Part shown: piece after piece, positions 1 to 8,171 of the stretch
How positions within the stretch are numbered: position 1 is the stretch's first letter
Layout of the letters: each line of letters opens with the position of its first letter
Assembly (NCBI RefSeq): GCF_011057975.1
Contig: NZ_CP049109.1
Span: 1,891,001 to 1,955,000, forward strand
Reading direction: 5' to 3'
Source: Sphingosinithalassobacter tenebrarum
GTDB lineage: Bacteria > Pseudomonadota > Alphaproteobacteria > Sphingomonadales > Sphingomonadaceae
Length of the DNA stretch: 64,000 nucleotides
Notes under the pieces: generated by a model
The model's input: the letters and a program-made list of their open reading frames with translations, nothing else
Told to the model about the DNA's origin: nothing
The model's database searches: none
Made by a program: the position numbers and the translations under genes

Positions 1-2
1 CC

Positions 3-155
3 GAGATTGTCGGCATACGGGCGCTGGTCGTGCATGCGCTCTCGGACGCCGCCAAGGCATTCTACCTGCGTTTCGGCTTTATTGAATCTCCCTCCAATCC
101 GATGACGCTGCTGCTTTCCCTCAAGGGGTTTGCCAATCCCCCCAAGCCGCGATGA
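3..155 (+). CDS. GNAT family acetyltransferase, C-terminal part (5' end outside window)
   Basis: The open frame enters from the left edge and ends at TGA 153-155, leaving the last 50 residues. The segment with 'FYLRFGF' followed by a short hydrophobic strand is the usual C-terminal end of GNAT N-acetyltransferases, where the beta-bulge and the alpha4/beta6-7 elements sit. GNAT toxins of the TacT/AtaT type often end with this pattern and are paired with a DUF1778 antitoxin. The partner gene, if any, would lie to the left of the window, so toxin function is inference only. Confidence 0.7.
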   Translation, partial: EIVGIRALVVHALSDAAKAFYLRFGFIESPSNPMTLLLSLKGFANPPKPR

Positions 156-217
156 TGCGGCTCCTATCCTATTCGGGGTTAGCGGCGGCGTGCCGCGTGA
201 ACGGATGGGAGAATGAT

Positions 218-520
218 ATGTCGGGTTTTGGCAAACAGCAAAAAATGGGTTCCGGCGACAAGGCGATTGGTGGATTCGCGATCGTGATGGCGCTGGTCCT
301 CGCCTTCCTGCTCACCCCGGCTTTTCACGGCGAAACGGTTGAGTGGGCGACGGGCTATATGCTCGATCACTATGGCTACTGGCTGGCTTCGATCGGCTGG
401 TATGTGTGGTTCGTGCTGAGCGCCTTCCTGACCTATTTCGGCGCGTTGGTTGCGATCATAGCGCTGCTATGTGTCGTGCCGATGCTGGTGCGATTTGTGA
501 TGCTGATGTTTGCGCGCTGA
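218..520 (+). CDS. small membrane protein, unknown function
   Basis: A 100-residue protein. I chose ATG 218 because GGGAGA lies just upstream; longer in-frame starts exist at 152. It has a hydrophobic segment at about residues 20-38 and a long hydrophobic, aromatic-rich region from about 55 to the C-terminus ending in FAR, so two to three membrane passes are likely. It is followed at once by a strong hairpin terminator. Its position next to a relaxase/MobC pair suggests it belongs to the same accessory element, but no function can be read from the sequence. Confidence 0.6.
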   Translation: MSGFGKQQKMGSGDKAIGGFAIVMALVLAFLLTPAFHGETVEWATGYMLDHYGYWLASIGWYVWFVLSAFLTYFGALVAIIALLCVVPMLVRFVMLMFAR

Positions 521-539
521 TCGCCACAAGCAATTTGAC

Positions 540-572
540 AAAGGGCGGTTCCGGTTGGAGCCGCCCTTTTTC
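540..572. terminator. rho-independent terminator between convergent genes
   Basis: AAGGGCGGTTCC and GGAGCCGCCCTT form a stem with one mismatched position and a GGTT loop, followed by a T run on the + strand. It sits between the end of the small membrane protein gene (520) and the end of the relaxase gene (572), so it may serve both directions. Confidence 0.8.
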
Positions 573-1999
573 TATCCCAGATCGGGGCCGATGTCGGGTC
601 CAAGCTCTGGGCCGCTATCTCGGCCCGCATGTCGATCGGTGTCGGCGCTGCGGTTATAGCGGTCCTGTAGCCATTGCAGACGGTCTTCGCTGCCGGACCG
701 TCCTTGCTCCGTAGCTCTGGAAGGCGCGGCCTCTGCCTGAGAGCGCCGCTGGTTCGCTTGAAGCCAGTCGAGCCGCGCTGATGGCGAACGTACCGCGCCG
801 CGCTGTTCCGCAAGATCGCGGTGGATTTCCGACAGGCGCGTATCGTGGGTTTGGCGAACCGATACGATCCGGCGCTGTAGCGTTTGCCGTTCGGCGAGCT
901 GCGCCTCGATCATCGCCTGCCGCTGGTCGCGGTCGCGCATGAATCCGGCATAGGCTTCGCGCTCGTTCTGCGCGCGGGTCTTGGCATAGCGGCCCGACAA
1001 GCGGTCCCAGAAACCGGACAGGCCGTTGCGCAGTCGTGCGGCGCGTTCCCTCGTTTCTTCCTGCTGCCGTGCGGCTTGCCCCTCCGCCATGCGTTGACGT
1101 TCCGATGCGTGCGCATCGCGCATGGCCAGCCGTTCGCGATTGAGCGGGGTCATTTCCGCCGCCTTGGCGCGCTCGGCCTCGCCCATCAGCCGATGCAGTG
1201 CGGGACCGACATTGCGGGCGATATGGTCGCGGGTCTGCTCGATATCGCGTAGGTCTTCGGCAGCTCCCAGCCGCTCGCGGACCTCCTTGGTCTTACGTCC
1301 AAGCAAGCGAGATAACGCCATGGGCTCGCCCTGCCATGTCAGCGCGACATAGCCGCGACGATCGCCACGCGCGAGATAGAGGCCGCGTGCCTCCAACGCC
1401 TGCTGCATCGCCTCGCGATTGTCGGACACCGCCCATGCTTCCTGTGCCAGCATTTTGAGCGTTTTGGGGTCACGGCCCTCGCGTTTGGCCTGATGGTAGA
1501 GGGCAAGATCGAAGTTGCGCGGGTCGCGCTCGGTGCGGTCAATATATCCGGCGGGCAGGTTCCAGCCCTGTTCGAGAAATACGCTCTTGGAAATCTCGTG
1601 CAGCTTGTTCTTGTAGAAAGGCAGCGCGATGACGGCTTGGCGTTCATGATCGATGCGCGACCACACGGCATGCATGTGCCGCCTGCCTTCCTTTTCGTGA
1701 AACAGCGTGATGCGTGGCTGTCCGGTCAGCCCGTTCTGCTGCTCGATCTCCTCCACGGTGCGCTCGAACACGGCTGTATCGACCTGCGCATTTTCTGGCG
1801 GCGACAGCGAGACGCTGAACAGCGGCTTGCGGGATTTGATGCCCGCGCTCATCGCATGGACTTCGGCTAACGCGCCCGCGACATCCTCGCTCATGAAGCC
1901 GCGCACTTCATGCTGTTCGATATGCTCGTTGTCGCGTTCGTTGAGGAGATGACGGGCGAGCGCGTTCGGAGAGCCTCTGGTCGAGGCTTTGAGAATCAC
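572..1999 (-). CDS. relaxase / mobilization nuclease (MobA/VirD2-like)
   Basis: A 475-residue protein from a GTG start whose first bases overlap the TGA stop of mobC (GTGA). The metal-binding motif III is visible as HMHAVWSRID at about residues 108-117, preceded by H101 and a short basic loop; it is typical of relaxases that nick oriT and pilot the strand during conjugative mobilization. The C-terminal half is a long charged helix-rich tail with Arg/Glu/Gln runs, ending in a low-complexity Asp/Gly segment. No tyrosine is present in the first ~125 residues, where the nucleophile usually sits, so activity is uncertain. No coupling protein or type IV secretion genes are seen nearby. Confidence 0.8.
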   Translation of the reverse strand: MILKASTRGSPNALARHLLNERDNEHIEQHEVRGFMSEDVAGALAEVHAMSAGIKSRKPLFSVSLSPPENAQVDTAVFERTVEEIEQQNGLTGQPRITLFHEKEGRRHMHAVWSRIDHERQAVIALPFYKNKLHEISKSVFLEQGWNLPAGYIDRTERDPRNFDLALYHQAKREGRDPKTLKMLAQEAWAVSDNREAMQQALEARGLYLARGDRRGYVALTWQGEPMALSRLLGRKTKEVRERLGAAEDLRDIEQTRDHIARNVGPALHRLMGEAERAKAAEMTPLNRERLAMRDAHASERQRMAEGQAARQQEETRERAARLRNGLSGFWDRLSGRYAKTRAQNEREAYAGFMRDRDQRQAMIEAQLAERQTLQRRIVSVRQTHDTRLSEIHRDLAEQRGAVRSPSARLDWLQANQRRSQAEAAPSRATEQGRSGSEDRLQWLQDRYNRSADTDRHAGRDSGPELGPDIGPDLG

Positions 2000-2370
2000 G
2001 GCTCGCCCCGAATACCCAGTGCCTGCATCAGCATCGTGCGCATCGCCGCTATATCGCGGGCGGCTCGTTCAAGGGCGGAACGGGTTCGATCATCGGCGGG
2101 AAGCGAACCGGAGTTCGCGGCCTTGGCGAGCTGGTTGATGTTGGTGGAGAGGCGCGACTGGCCGAGCAACCCCATAAGTCGCGACAATGTTTGATGATCG
2201 CGCACGGGCGCTTTGCCGCGCGTCTTCGGCGGTGGGGAATCGGGGTCGAACACCCGCCATTTGATATAGGCCGCCAGCGACATACCCGCCGCGTCCCGCT
2301 CAAGCCGCGCACGTTCTTCGGGCGTCAGCCGCAAACAGAACGGGGAGGGGCGGGGCTGGCGGTCGGTCAT
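1996..2370 (-). CDS. mobC: MobC-like relaxosome accessory protein
   Basis: A 124-residue protein, taken from ATG 2370, which has GAGA upstream; a GTG further upstream would add ten residues. The N-terminal 'RLTPEERARLERDA' and 'SLAAYIKWRVF' resemble a ribbon-helix-helix DNA-binding domain. The middle and C-terminal part ('LGQSRLSTNINQLAKAAN') matches the MobC family, which opens DNA at oriT for the relaxase. The stop overlaps the start of the relaxase gene by 4 bp, so the two are translated together. oriT is expected upstream, within 2371-2654, but I could not define it. Confidence 0.8.
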   Translation of the reverse strand: MTDRQPRPSPFCLRLTPEERARLERDAAGMSLAAYIKWRVFDPDSPPPKTRGKAPVRDHQTLSRLMGLLGQSRLSTNINQLAKAANSGSLPADDRTRSALERAARDIAAMRTMLMQALGIRGEP

Positions 2371-2654
2371 GTTCTCTTGGGGAAAAATGAAAAAGCGCAC
2401 TGGTCACGCGCCCATGGGGACACGCGAACAATGCGCTTGGTGTTGAATAGGGTTGGGGGGTTAGTTTAAGCCGCTCACGGCTCTGGCGGAGCGAAATCGG
2501 TTTGAGGGGCCTCCAGAACGCCGTCCGGCAGGTCCTTTAGCACCTCGCTCCAATCCGCTAGAATGTTGAAAAGCTGGTTTGTGGTGGGTGTATCTAAGTC
2601 CACCAGCCGCAAGCCGTTGCCGTCGCATGCAACGACGTCTAAGCGAACCCAAGT
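2371..2654. other. intergenic stretch between mobC and tRNA-Pro
   Basis: No confident gene. It should hold the promoters for mobC (leftward) and for the tRNA (rightward), and possibly the oriT of the mobilization genes. A leftward open frame spans about 2475-2640 with fairly protein-like composition, but it lacks a credible start. If extended it runs through the antisense of the tRNA, so I do not call it. Confidence 0.4.
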
Positions 2655-2731
<77 letters not shown>

Positions 2732-2765
2732 CTTTTCCAATGACTTAGCGCGTCGCCAGATTGCG

Positions 2766-2786
2766 CGGTTTACACACGGTTTACAC
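2766..2786 (+). promoter_or_regulatory. putative integrase arm-type sites (left)
   Basis: CGGTTTACAC occurs twice, at 2766-2775 and 2777-2786, spaced 11 bp or about one helical turn. GTTTACAC recurs at 45506-45513 near attR and a variant GGTTTACGC at 45557-45565. Paired short repeats inside both ends of the element are what arm-binding sites of a tyrosine integrase look like. The second copy overlaps the integrase stop codon. Confidence 0.5.
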
Positions 2787-3860
2787 TGATGCCCTTGCGA
2801 TGCGCTCTCCGATGGCGACGACTACGCGTGCCTGATCGACATATTTGACCCGGATCGCGGCGACTTCCTTGACGCTCCATCCGAGGATATCGGCGATTTC
2901 CTGATCGGTCAGCCCGGCGATCATGCAGCGGGTGGCGAAGGTGCCGCGCACATCGTGCAGGTGCAGATCCAGGCCGCTGTCTCTTTTCGCATCGTTGAAG
3001 CGCGAGCCGAAGCCGCCCGGTTGCCAGGGTTGCCATCGGCTGTTCGACAGCACGGTTTCGGGCAGGGGCTTGCGGCGGTTCGGGCGTTGCCTTGCCATCG
3101 CCGCCGCGTGGCGCGTGCGGATGCGATCGAGAAGCTTGCGAGTTTCCGGCAAGAGGGGGATCGTCACAAGGTTGCGCCCCCGGCTCTTGCTGGTGCGCCA
3201 GATGATCGCGTGTTCGCCGATCGCGGTCCACGGAAGTCTGACCAGATCGCCGCGGCGAAGTCCGGTCGCGGCGGCCAGTTCGACGCCTTCCATCACTTCC
3301 ACCGAGGCGTGCGGTCGAAGCATGTCGAAGTGCCGCGGTTCCCAAATGACATCGGAGCGATCGAATTCGTATAGCTGATCGATGCCCGTCAGCACATTCG
3401 TTGTAATGCGCGCGCGATCGACGCCGAAACTCAGTAGTCTTGAGAATGTCTGGATCGCCATGTCCGCGCTGCGCGGCTGATTGATCCAGCGGTCGCGCCA
3501 GTCGAGGACGTCGCCGCGAAACCGCCGATCGGCCACGATCCGCAGCGGGGTATCGCCGAATTCTTCGCGGATGCGGTCCAGCCATGTTGTCCATGTCGCG
3601 CGCGTCGATGGCGCGAGCCTGTTCCATTCGGGCGTCGTCGGTGCCTTGAATGCGGCGATCAGCGTGGCAAGCGTGCCGTCGTCGGCAGTGCGCAACTCGC
3701 GCCGGGCTTCAGCGGCCTTGTCAGTCAAGGTGGCGGTGACAGCCGGGCGCTGGCCGCCCTCCTGCCTGTGGATGCAGGGGCCGCCGCGCCATGCATATAC
3801 GTACCAGATGGCAGGTTTTCCGTTACGCAGCTTGCGAACGATGTGGAGGCCGGCGGGCAT
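2781..3860 (-). CDS. int: phage integrase, tyrosine recombinase
   Basis: A 359-residue protein carrying out site-specific recombination between attP and the tRNA-Pro. Catalytic residues are visible in order: R202 in TGLRRGD, K225 in TSKSRGR, H302 and R305 in LHDVR, W328 in LGWS in place of the second His, and nucleophile Y340 in KYVDQAR. An N-terminal arm-binding region and a SAM-like core-binding domain precede the catalytic part. GGAAGGA lies 7 nt before ATG 3860; an alternative ATG at 3866 overlaps the stop of the preceding gene. It is the last gene of the leftward operon and points away from it towards attL, the common lambdoid arrangement. Confidence 0.95.
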   Translation of the reverse strand: MPAGLHIVRKLRNGKPAIWYVYAWRGGPCIHRQEGGQRPAVTATLTDKAAEARRELRTADDGTLATLIAAFKAPTTPEWNRLAPSTRATWTTWLDRIREEFGDTPLRIVADRRFRGDVLDWRDRWINQPRSADMAIQTFSRLLSFGVDRARITTNVLTGIDQLYEFDRSDVIWEPRHFDMLRPHASVEVMEGVELAAATGLRRGDLVRLPWTAIGEHAIIWRTSKSRGRNLVTIPLLPETRKLLDRIRTRHAAAMARQRPNRRKPLPETVLSNSRWQPWQPGGFGSRFNDAKRDSGLDLHLHDVRGTFATRCMIAGLTDQEIADILGWSVKEVAAIRVKYVDQARVVVAIGERIARASV

Positions 3861-3862
3861 GG

Positions 3863-4060
3863 TCATTTCCTTCCGCGACCAGCCTTCCACTGTTCATATT
3901 CGTCGGCAACCGATTCGGTCTTTCGCTCGACGCGGATCGATCCGTCCGGGCCGAACACGATCGCGCCGATTTGATCGATGCCGGCAACTTCACGCGCCAT
4001 CGCGACGGCGAATTCTACCTTCGCCTTCGTTGGATAGCTGCGTTTGGTCGCTTTGTTCAT
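3863..4060 (-). CDS. small phage protein, unknown
   Basis: A 65-residue protein with a basic start (MNKATKRSY), a compact middle containing IGAIVFGPDGSI, and a charged C-terminus ending GRGRK. Its start overlaps the stop of the gene upstream (ATGA), and its stop overlaps the first possible start of the integrase gene. This coupling and its place suggest a small integrase-associated or early regulatory protein, but no family is recognised. Confidence 0.75.
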   Translation of the reverse strand: MNKATKRSYPTKAKVEFAVAMAREVAGIDQIGAIVFGPDGSIRVERKTESVADEYEQWKAGRGRK

Positions 4061-4464
4061 GTCAGTGGGTCGAAGCCGAGGCGATATCGGCGGGCCATAT
4101 ATTCCCCCCATTCCATGCGCCCGGCGGCGCGATCTTCGTCGCGCCAGCGCTGAATCAGTGTGTTCTGCTGATTGCTCGCCTCCCGCCCGGCCTTGCGCGC
4201 TTCGTCCGACCCGCGCGTGCCGTTCCGGGTGATCCGCGCGACGAAGGCGAGCGGTGTCAGCACGCGCCCGCGCGCGGTGGCGCGATTGTTCCATGCGGCG
4301 TTGTGTGTCGGCGCGCAGAACATCTGGTTCGCCACTTTCGGTTCGAACAGCTTCATGCATTCGGGGCAGGGACGGAGCGGCCATGCGCTGGTCTGTTGGC
4401 CGGGCGCACGGTTGCGGCCCTTTGCAGAGCAGCCTTGTAACAAGGGAGGCTTGTTTTCGGTCAC
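4057..4464 (-). CDS. phage protein with N-terminal zinc-finger-like motif
   Basis: A 135-residue protein with GTG start at 4464 overlapping the TGA of the upstream gene (GTGA). It has a likely metal-binding cluster at about residues 33-55: CPECMKLF followed by FCAPTHNAAWNNR. The rest is helical and charged, with 'RWRDEDRAAGRMEWGEYMARRYRLGF' type composition near the end. Small zinc-binding proteins of this sort are frequent in early operons of alphaproteobacterial phages. The substrate or partner is unknown. Confidence 0.7.
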   Translation of the reverse strand: MTENKPPLLQGCSAKGRNRAPGQQTSAWPLRPCPECMKLFEPKVANQMFCAPTHNAAWNNRATARGRVLTPLAFVARITRNGTRGSDEARKAGREASNQQNTLIQRWRDEDRAAGRMEWGEYMARRYRLGFDPLT

Positions 4465-4904
4465 GCCGCCGCCCTGCGCGGTTCGCGGTCGACGCGCGCC
4501 TGTTGATTGCAGGCGTGGAGGAAGCGAATCAGCGCGATATGGGCGCCGGCGCGATATGGCGCGTGGTAATGCGCCAGCGTGGCTATGCGGGCGGCGTGAA
4601 GCGCGAGCGGAACATGATCGGGCCGCGCGGCCGAAACGCGCTCCGCCGCCGCGCGGGCCGTGGCGAGATCGGCGCGGATTTCGGCATCGCAGGCGGCAAG
4701 TTCGGGAATGTCGCGATGTTCGGCGACGCATTGCCATAGCGTTGCAAGCGCATCGGCGACGCGGACGCGGGCGCGGGCGGCTTCCTTTGTCATCCTGCCC
4801 GCCTCTACAGCTGCCGGATCGCTGCGCGCGCGATCGTCGCGGATCCGCTCGGCTGTCGCGCGCAGGGCGGGCCAGTCGCCGATATCGTTCGTGCCGGGGG
4901 TCAT
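4461..4904 (-). CDS. phage hypothetical protein, helical
   Basis: A 147-residue protein from ATG 4904, which overlaps the TGA of the methyltransferase gene (ATGA). It is Ala/Arg-rich and predicted almost wholly helical, with a segment HVPLALHAARIATLAHYHAP near residues 105-125. Nothing in it identifies a function. It is translationally coupled on both sides, so it is a genuine member of the leftward operon. Confidence 0.65.
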   Translation of the reverse strand: MTPGTNDIGDWPALRATAERIRDDRARSDPAAVEAGRMTKEAARARVRVADALATLWQCVAEHRDIPELAACDAEIRADLATARAAAERVSAARPDHVPLALHAARIATLAHYHAPYRAGAHIALIRFLHACNQQARVDREPRRAAA

Positions 4905-6622
4905 GCGGCGACTCCATCTGATTTGCGATCGGCGGCCGTCTCGGCGAATTGTGCGCGTACCAAGGCCTCGGCGATGGGAGGGCAGACGCTGTTGCCGCAT
5001 TTGGCGACCTGCGCCGTCTTGGTGATCGGATCGCCGTTGCTGTCGCGGTCGATCACATAATCGGGCGGGAAGCCCTGCGCGTTGAACAGCTCGCGCGGAG
5101 TGAGCATGCGCATGCCAATGTCGACGATGACATATTCCTCGCCCTCTATCGTGACGGTCACCAGGCCGAAGCGATCCTGCACCGTGACGGTGCCGAGCGG
5201 GCTATCGAGGCCGTGACCTTCGTCCGATGACGTTCCGCCGTAATATTTGATCAGGAAGGCCCGGACTTCGGCCATGTGCGTGCCGCCGGCGCTGACGGTG
5301 TGGAGCGGTTCGTCGGTGCGCTGGCCGTGGGCGCAGGTGCCGCGCAGCTTTACCAGGTTGCTGGTGACGACACGTTGTTGCGATCCGGTGGTGGCTGCGG
5401 TCGACAGCGGTGCGTCCGCTGGTCGGCCTGCCAGATTTTCGTTCCGAGGACCGCCGTTCGCCTGTTCGAAATGGGCGGCCATCAGCCGGGCCGTGGCGAC
5501 GGCGTGTTTAACGCCGCCCGCCACCGCGGTGCCGAGCGGCTTTTGCGCATCGATCGCGCGCGGTGCCTGCCCCTCGCGTTCGCCATAGCCGGTTTGCACC
5601 AGATGAGCGGAAACGAGGCAGCTATCGGCCTTGGCCGTGGTGGTGGGATAGGGCCGTTCGACATCGGTGGGGCCGCTTTGGCCGCGCCGTCCGCCGCAGC
5701 CGACGATGGTGGGAACGATGACGGCCGTCGCAGGTTGCGCGGTCTGCGTTCGCAACGGATCCTCAATATCGAAGACGCGAGACGCGCGCGTATTCTTGAA
5801 GTCCGTCGCGACAATGAACGGCCGCGGATTATCGACCACGAATTTCATGATGCCGTGCGCGATGCGGCGCAGCGTATTTTCGGCGAGCGGCTTCTTGCGC
5901 TCGAAGATCGAGGGGCAGGGTATCGACCAGTCGATGATGTCGGCGGCGGTGCGCCAGTGGGGCAGGTTCGCCGAGGGCACCTTGAAGCCGAGCTTGCGCT
6001 GGCGGGTGCGCCATGCGGTGAATTCGGCATCGCCGGGCGGGCGGTGCGTCGGTTCGGGCCAGACGATCGGATTGCCGTCGCGGCGGGCGATCATGAAGAA
6101 TCGCTTGCGGATGGTGGGCGCGCCGTAATCGCACGCGCGCAGCTCGCGGAACTGGAGTTTATAGCCTTCGCGGCGCAGGGCGCGTTGCCATTTGTCGAAG
6201 GTTTCGCCGGCGCGCTCCCTGATCGGGCGGCCTTCGTCGCAGAGCGGCCCCCAGGTGCGGAATTCCTCTACATTCTCAAGCAGGATGACGTCGGGTTTGA
6301 CGCGTTGCGCCCACAACACGACGATCCATGCGAGATCGCGGATGGACTTTTCGCGGGGCTTGCCGCCCTTGGCCTTGCTGAAATGCTTGCAGTCGGGGCT
6401 GAACCAGGCGAGCCGCACCGGGCGGCCCTCGCAGACTTCCTGCGGGTCGATCCGCCAGATATTGTTGCGGATGTGGCGGGTGCCGGGGTGGTTCACCGCG
6501 TGCATGCGGATCGCCTGTTCGTCGTGATTGATGGCGATATCCACGGCGCGGCCGAGCGCGGCCTCGATGCCAGTGGACGCGCCGCCGCCGCCGGCGAAAT
6601 TGTCAATGATCAGCGGGGTCAT
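4901..6622 (-). CDS. DNA cytosine-5 methyltransferase
   Basis: A 573-residue protein. Motif I is DNFAGGGGAS at residues 7-16 (AdoMet binding). Motif IV carries the catalytic Cys78 in the phage variant SPDCKHFS instead of the usual PPCQ. Motif VI is ENV at 116-118, motif VIII is IRKRFFMIA, and late motifs IX-X run to the C-terminus. The long central part is the target-recognition region. No partner restriction enzyme gene is visible, so it probably protects phage DNA from host restriction or marks it for replication or packaging. It is coupled by ATGA to its neighbours. Confidence 0.9.
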   Translation of the reverse strand: MTPLIIDNFAGGGGASTGIEAALGRAVDIAINHDEQAIRMHAVNHPGTRHIRNNIWRIDPQEVCEGRPVRLAWFSPDCKHFSKAKGGKPREKSIRDLAWIVVLWAQRVKPDVILLENVEEFRTWGPLCDEGRPIRERAGETFDKWQRALRREGYKLQFRELRACDYGAPTIRKRFFMIARRDGNPIVWPEPTHRPPGDAEFTAWRTRQRKLGFKVPSANLPHWRTAADIIDWSIPCPSIFERKKPLAENTLRRIAHGIMKFVVDNPRPFIVATDFKNTRASRVFDIEDPLRTQTAQPATAVIVPTIVGCGGRRGQSGPTDVERPYPTTTAKADSCLVSAHLVQTGYGEREGQAPRAIDAQKPLGTAVAGGVKHAVATARLMAAHFEQANGGPRNENLAGRPADAPLSTAATTGSQQRVVTSNLVKLRGTCAHGQRTDEPLHTVSAGGTHMAEVRAFLIKYYGGTSSDEGHGLDSPLGTVTVQDRFGLVTVTIEGEEYVIVDIGMRMLTPRELFNAQGFPPDYVIDRDSNGDPITKTAQVAKCGNSVCPPIAEALVRAQFAETAADRKSDGVAA

Positions 6623-6927
6623 TGGGCGGCCTCCGATGCGCGCGCGAGAATGGGTCGGTGGCAGGTGCGCGGGTTGCCGCAGCGGCAAATCAGGCGTTGG
6701 TCGCGCAGTTGGTCGAAACTGGCCACGACACGCTTGCGCATGCGCTCCAGGCCGTCTATTTCGTCATGGCCGAACCCCGCGCAGCGAAGCACATAGGGGT
6801 GGAGCGTGCCGGGCAGCCAATAGCCGTACAGGATGCGCGCGCGTTCGGCGCCGATCTTGGGCCGCCCCTCGAATGGATTGTTCCATAGCGAGGAGCGGCC
6901 GACGAATATGGGCGGCGAGGCGTTCAT
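6619..6927 (-). CDS. DUF4326-like phage protein
   Basis: A 102-residue protein with the family's features: an N-terminal 'VGRSSLWNNPFEG' resembling (I/V)GRxxxxGNPF, and a C-terminal Cys/His pattern LICRCGNPRTCHRPILA. DUF4326 proteins are common in phages and are of unknown role; the conserved Cys/His suggests metal binding. The gene overlaps both neighbours by 4 bp. Confidence 0.8.
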   Translation of the reverse strand: MNASPPIFVGRSSLWNNPFEGRPKIGAERARILYGYWLPGTLHPYVLRCAGFGHDEIDGLERMRKRVVASFDQLRDQRLICRCGNPRTCHRPILARASEAAQ

Positions 6928-7424
6928 TCGTCATCCTCGCCGTAGCTGTAGCCGTAGCCGTAGCCGTAGCCGTCGCCGTAGCCGTAGCCGTAGCCGTAGC
7001 CGTAGCCGTCGCCGTCGCCGTAGCCGTAGCCGTAGCCGTAGCCGTCGCCGTAGCCGTAGCCGTAGCCGTAGCCGTAGCCGGAGCCGTCGCCGTCGCCGTC
7101 GCCGTCGCCGTAGCCGTCGCCGTAGCCGTAGCCGTAGCCGTAGCCGTCGCCGTAGCCGGAGCCGTAGCCGGAGCCGGAGCCGGAGCCGTAGCCGTCGCCG
7201 TAGCCGTAGCCGTAGCCGTAGCCGTCGCCGTCGCCGTCGCCGTCGAGCTCAGCAGCGATCAGCACATATCTGCGCTGATCGCTGCCGAGCAGCCGCAATA
7301 CCCGCGAGGCGGGCATTGCGGCGGAAAGGCGTTTCCAGTGACGCTGTACCACGGTGCCCACGCCATCGGCGCAGGCACCGCCGGCCCGGATCACGTCGTC
7401 GGCCGTGATCACGGGATCGTACAT
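6924..7424 (-). CDS. phage protein with long Gly-Tyr/Gly-Asp dipeptide repeat
   Basis: A 166-residue protein. Residues 1-60 form a compact domain (MYDPVITADDVIRAGGACADG at the start) resembling a widespread small phage protein family with a GACxDG motif. Residues 61 to about 161 are only Gly alternating with Tyr, Asp or Ser, followed by the acidic tail EDDE. All glycines are GGC and the partner codons are TAC, GAC or TCC, so the DNA is a near-perfect hexanucleotide array. It is coupled by ATGA to the DUF4326 gene downstream and lies 2 bp after the gene upstream. The repeat length is probably unstable by slippage, and the tail is expected to be disordered. Confidence 0.75.
   Translation of the reverse strand: MYDPVITADDVIRAGGACADGVGTVVQRHWKRLSAAMPASRVLRLLGSDQRRYVLIAAELDGDGDGDGYGYGYGYGDGYGSGSGSGYGSGYGDGYGYGYGYGDGYGDGDGDGDGSGYGYGYGYGYGDGYGYGYGYGDGDGYGYGYGYGYGDGYGYGYGYSYGEDDE
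6939..7247. repeat. hexanucleotide tandem repeat, about 51 units
   Basis: CCGTAG, CCGTCG and CCGGAG units follow each other without interruption, encoding Gly-Tyr, Gly-Asp and Gly-Ser on the minus strand. The unit is 6 bp, so gain or loss of units keeps the reading frame. Confidence 0.95.
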
Positions 7425-7426
7425 CG

Positions 7427-7696
7427 TCACGCCTCTTGCCATTTCGCCCATGCTTCGGGCGTGATGGTGAAAACGGCGGTGATATCGTGCAGGACCGGAA
7501 TATCGGCCGGGGCGCTGATCCTGCTGCTTTCGGTGGGGCCGGTTTCGCAGAGCTGCATCAGCCCCTTGGTAGTGCCCCAGTAGATCGCCATGCGGGCGTT
7601 GTTCAGGGGCATCGCCTTGGCGGTGATATCCTGATCGTCGGCGATTTCGCCGGCGAAGACACCGCGATGGGCGGTGGTTATCAATACTTGTTTCAT
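7427..7696 (-). CDS. phage protein, DUF6948-like
   Basis: An 89-residue protein with AAGGAGA before ATG 7696. 'TTAHRGVFAG', 'ARMAIYWGTTKGLMQL' and a C-terminal 'TAVFTITPEAWAKW' match my memory of the DUF6948 family of phage proteins, which is small, beta-rich and of unknown function. The family name is from recollection and should be treated as tentative. It ends 2 bp before the Gly-Tyr repeat gene. Confidence 0.7.
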   Translation of the reverse strand: MKQVLITTAHRGVFAGEIADDQDITAKAMPLNNARMAIYWGTTKGLMQLCETGPTESSRISAPADIPVLHDITAVFTITPEAWAKWQEA

Positions 7697-7731
7697 CGTC
7701 TTCTCCTTCGTGGTTGAACCGTGAATTCTGG

Positions 7732-7977
7732 TCATTCGGCGGCCTCCGTTCGGCATGGCTCGACCGGCGCGCTGCTCCAGGGGCGCGTTCCGTCGAGATG
7801 TTGCTCGGCGTGGGCGCGGAGTTGATCGCGGGCGGTGATGCGCTTTTCCTTGCTCGCCCGGGTGATCAGCGCGCGCAGGCGCGGGGGAATGCGGCTCCAG
7901 CAGTCGCTGCAGAAATATTCCCAGCGCTGGCGGTGGCGCGCGCATTTGCGGCGGCGGCAGATGCATTGGCGTTTCAT
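7732..7977 (-). CDS. Cys-rich small phage protein, probable zinc binding
   Basis: An 81-residue protein with a metal-site-like N-terminus: MKRQCICRRRKC, then YFCSDCW at about residues 21-27. This is a CxC...C...CxxC spacing, followed by a basic helix. Its ATG overlaps the stop of the gene upstream (ATGA). The function is unknown; a small nucleic-acid-binding or structural zinc protein is plausible. Confidence 0.65.
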   Translation of the reverse strand: MKRQCICRRRKCARHRQRWEYFCSDCWSRIPPRLRALITRASKEKRITARDQLRAHAEQHLDGTRPWSSAPVEPCRTEAAE

Positions 7978-8171
7978 CGGCCTTCGCCCTCCGGGCCGCC
8001 GAATGCGGCGTCGATCACTTCGGCGGCGACGATGGCGCGGGCGGCGGCTTCGATCAGCGCGCCGCGCGTACCCGCCGCAGGGGGCGTGATCGGCGTGCCG
8101 CTGCGCAGCGCTTCGACGCGATCGAGCGTGTCGGCTGCCGCGCCGACGATGCCCTGACGCATGTCCGTCAT
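7974..8171 (-). CDS. small phage hypothetical protein
   Basis: A 65-residue, mostly helical Ala-rich protein with no recognised domain. Both ends overlap the neighbouring genes by 4 bp (ATGA), which is the main support for it being translated. Confidence 0.6.
   Translation of the reverse strand: MTDMRQGIVGAAADTLDRVEALRSGTPITPPAAGTRGALIEAAARAIVAAEVIDAAFGGPEGEGR

Noticed and set aside
6939..7247. Regular repeats considered as a CRISPR array
   Set aside because: The units are 6 bp without spacers and lie in frame within a coding gene, so this is a coding microsatellite.
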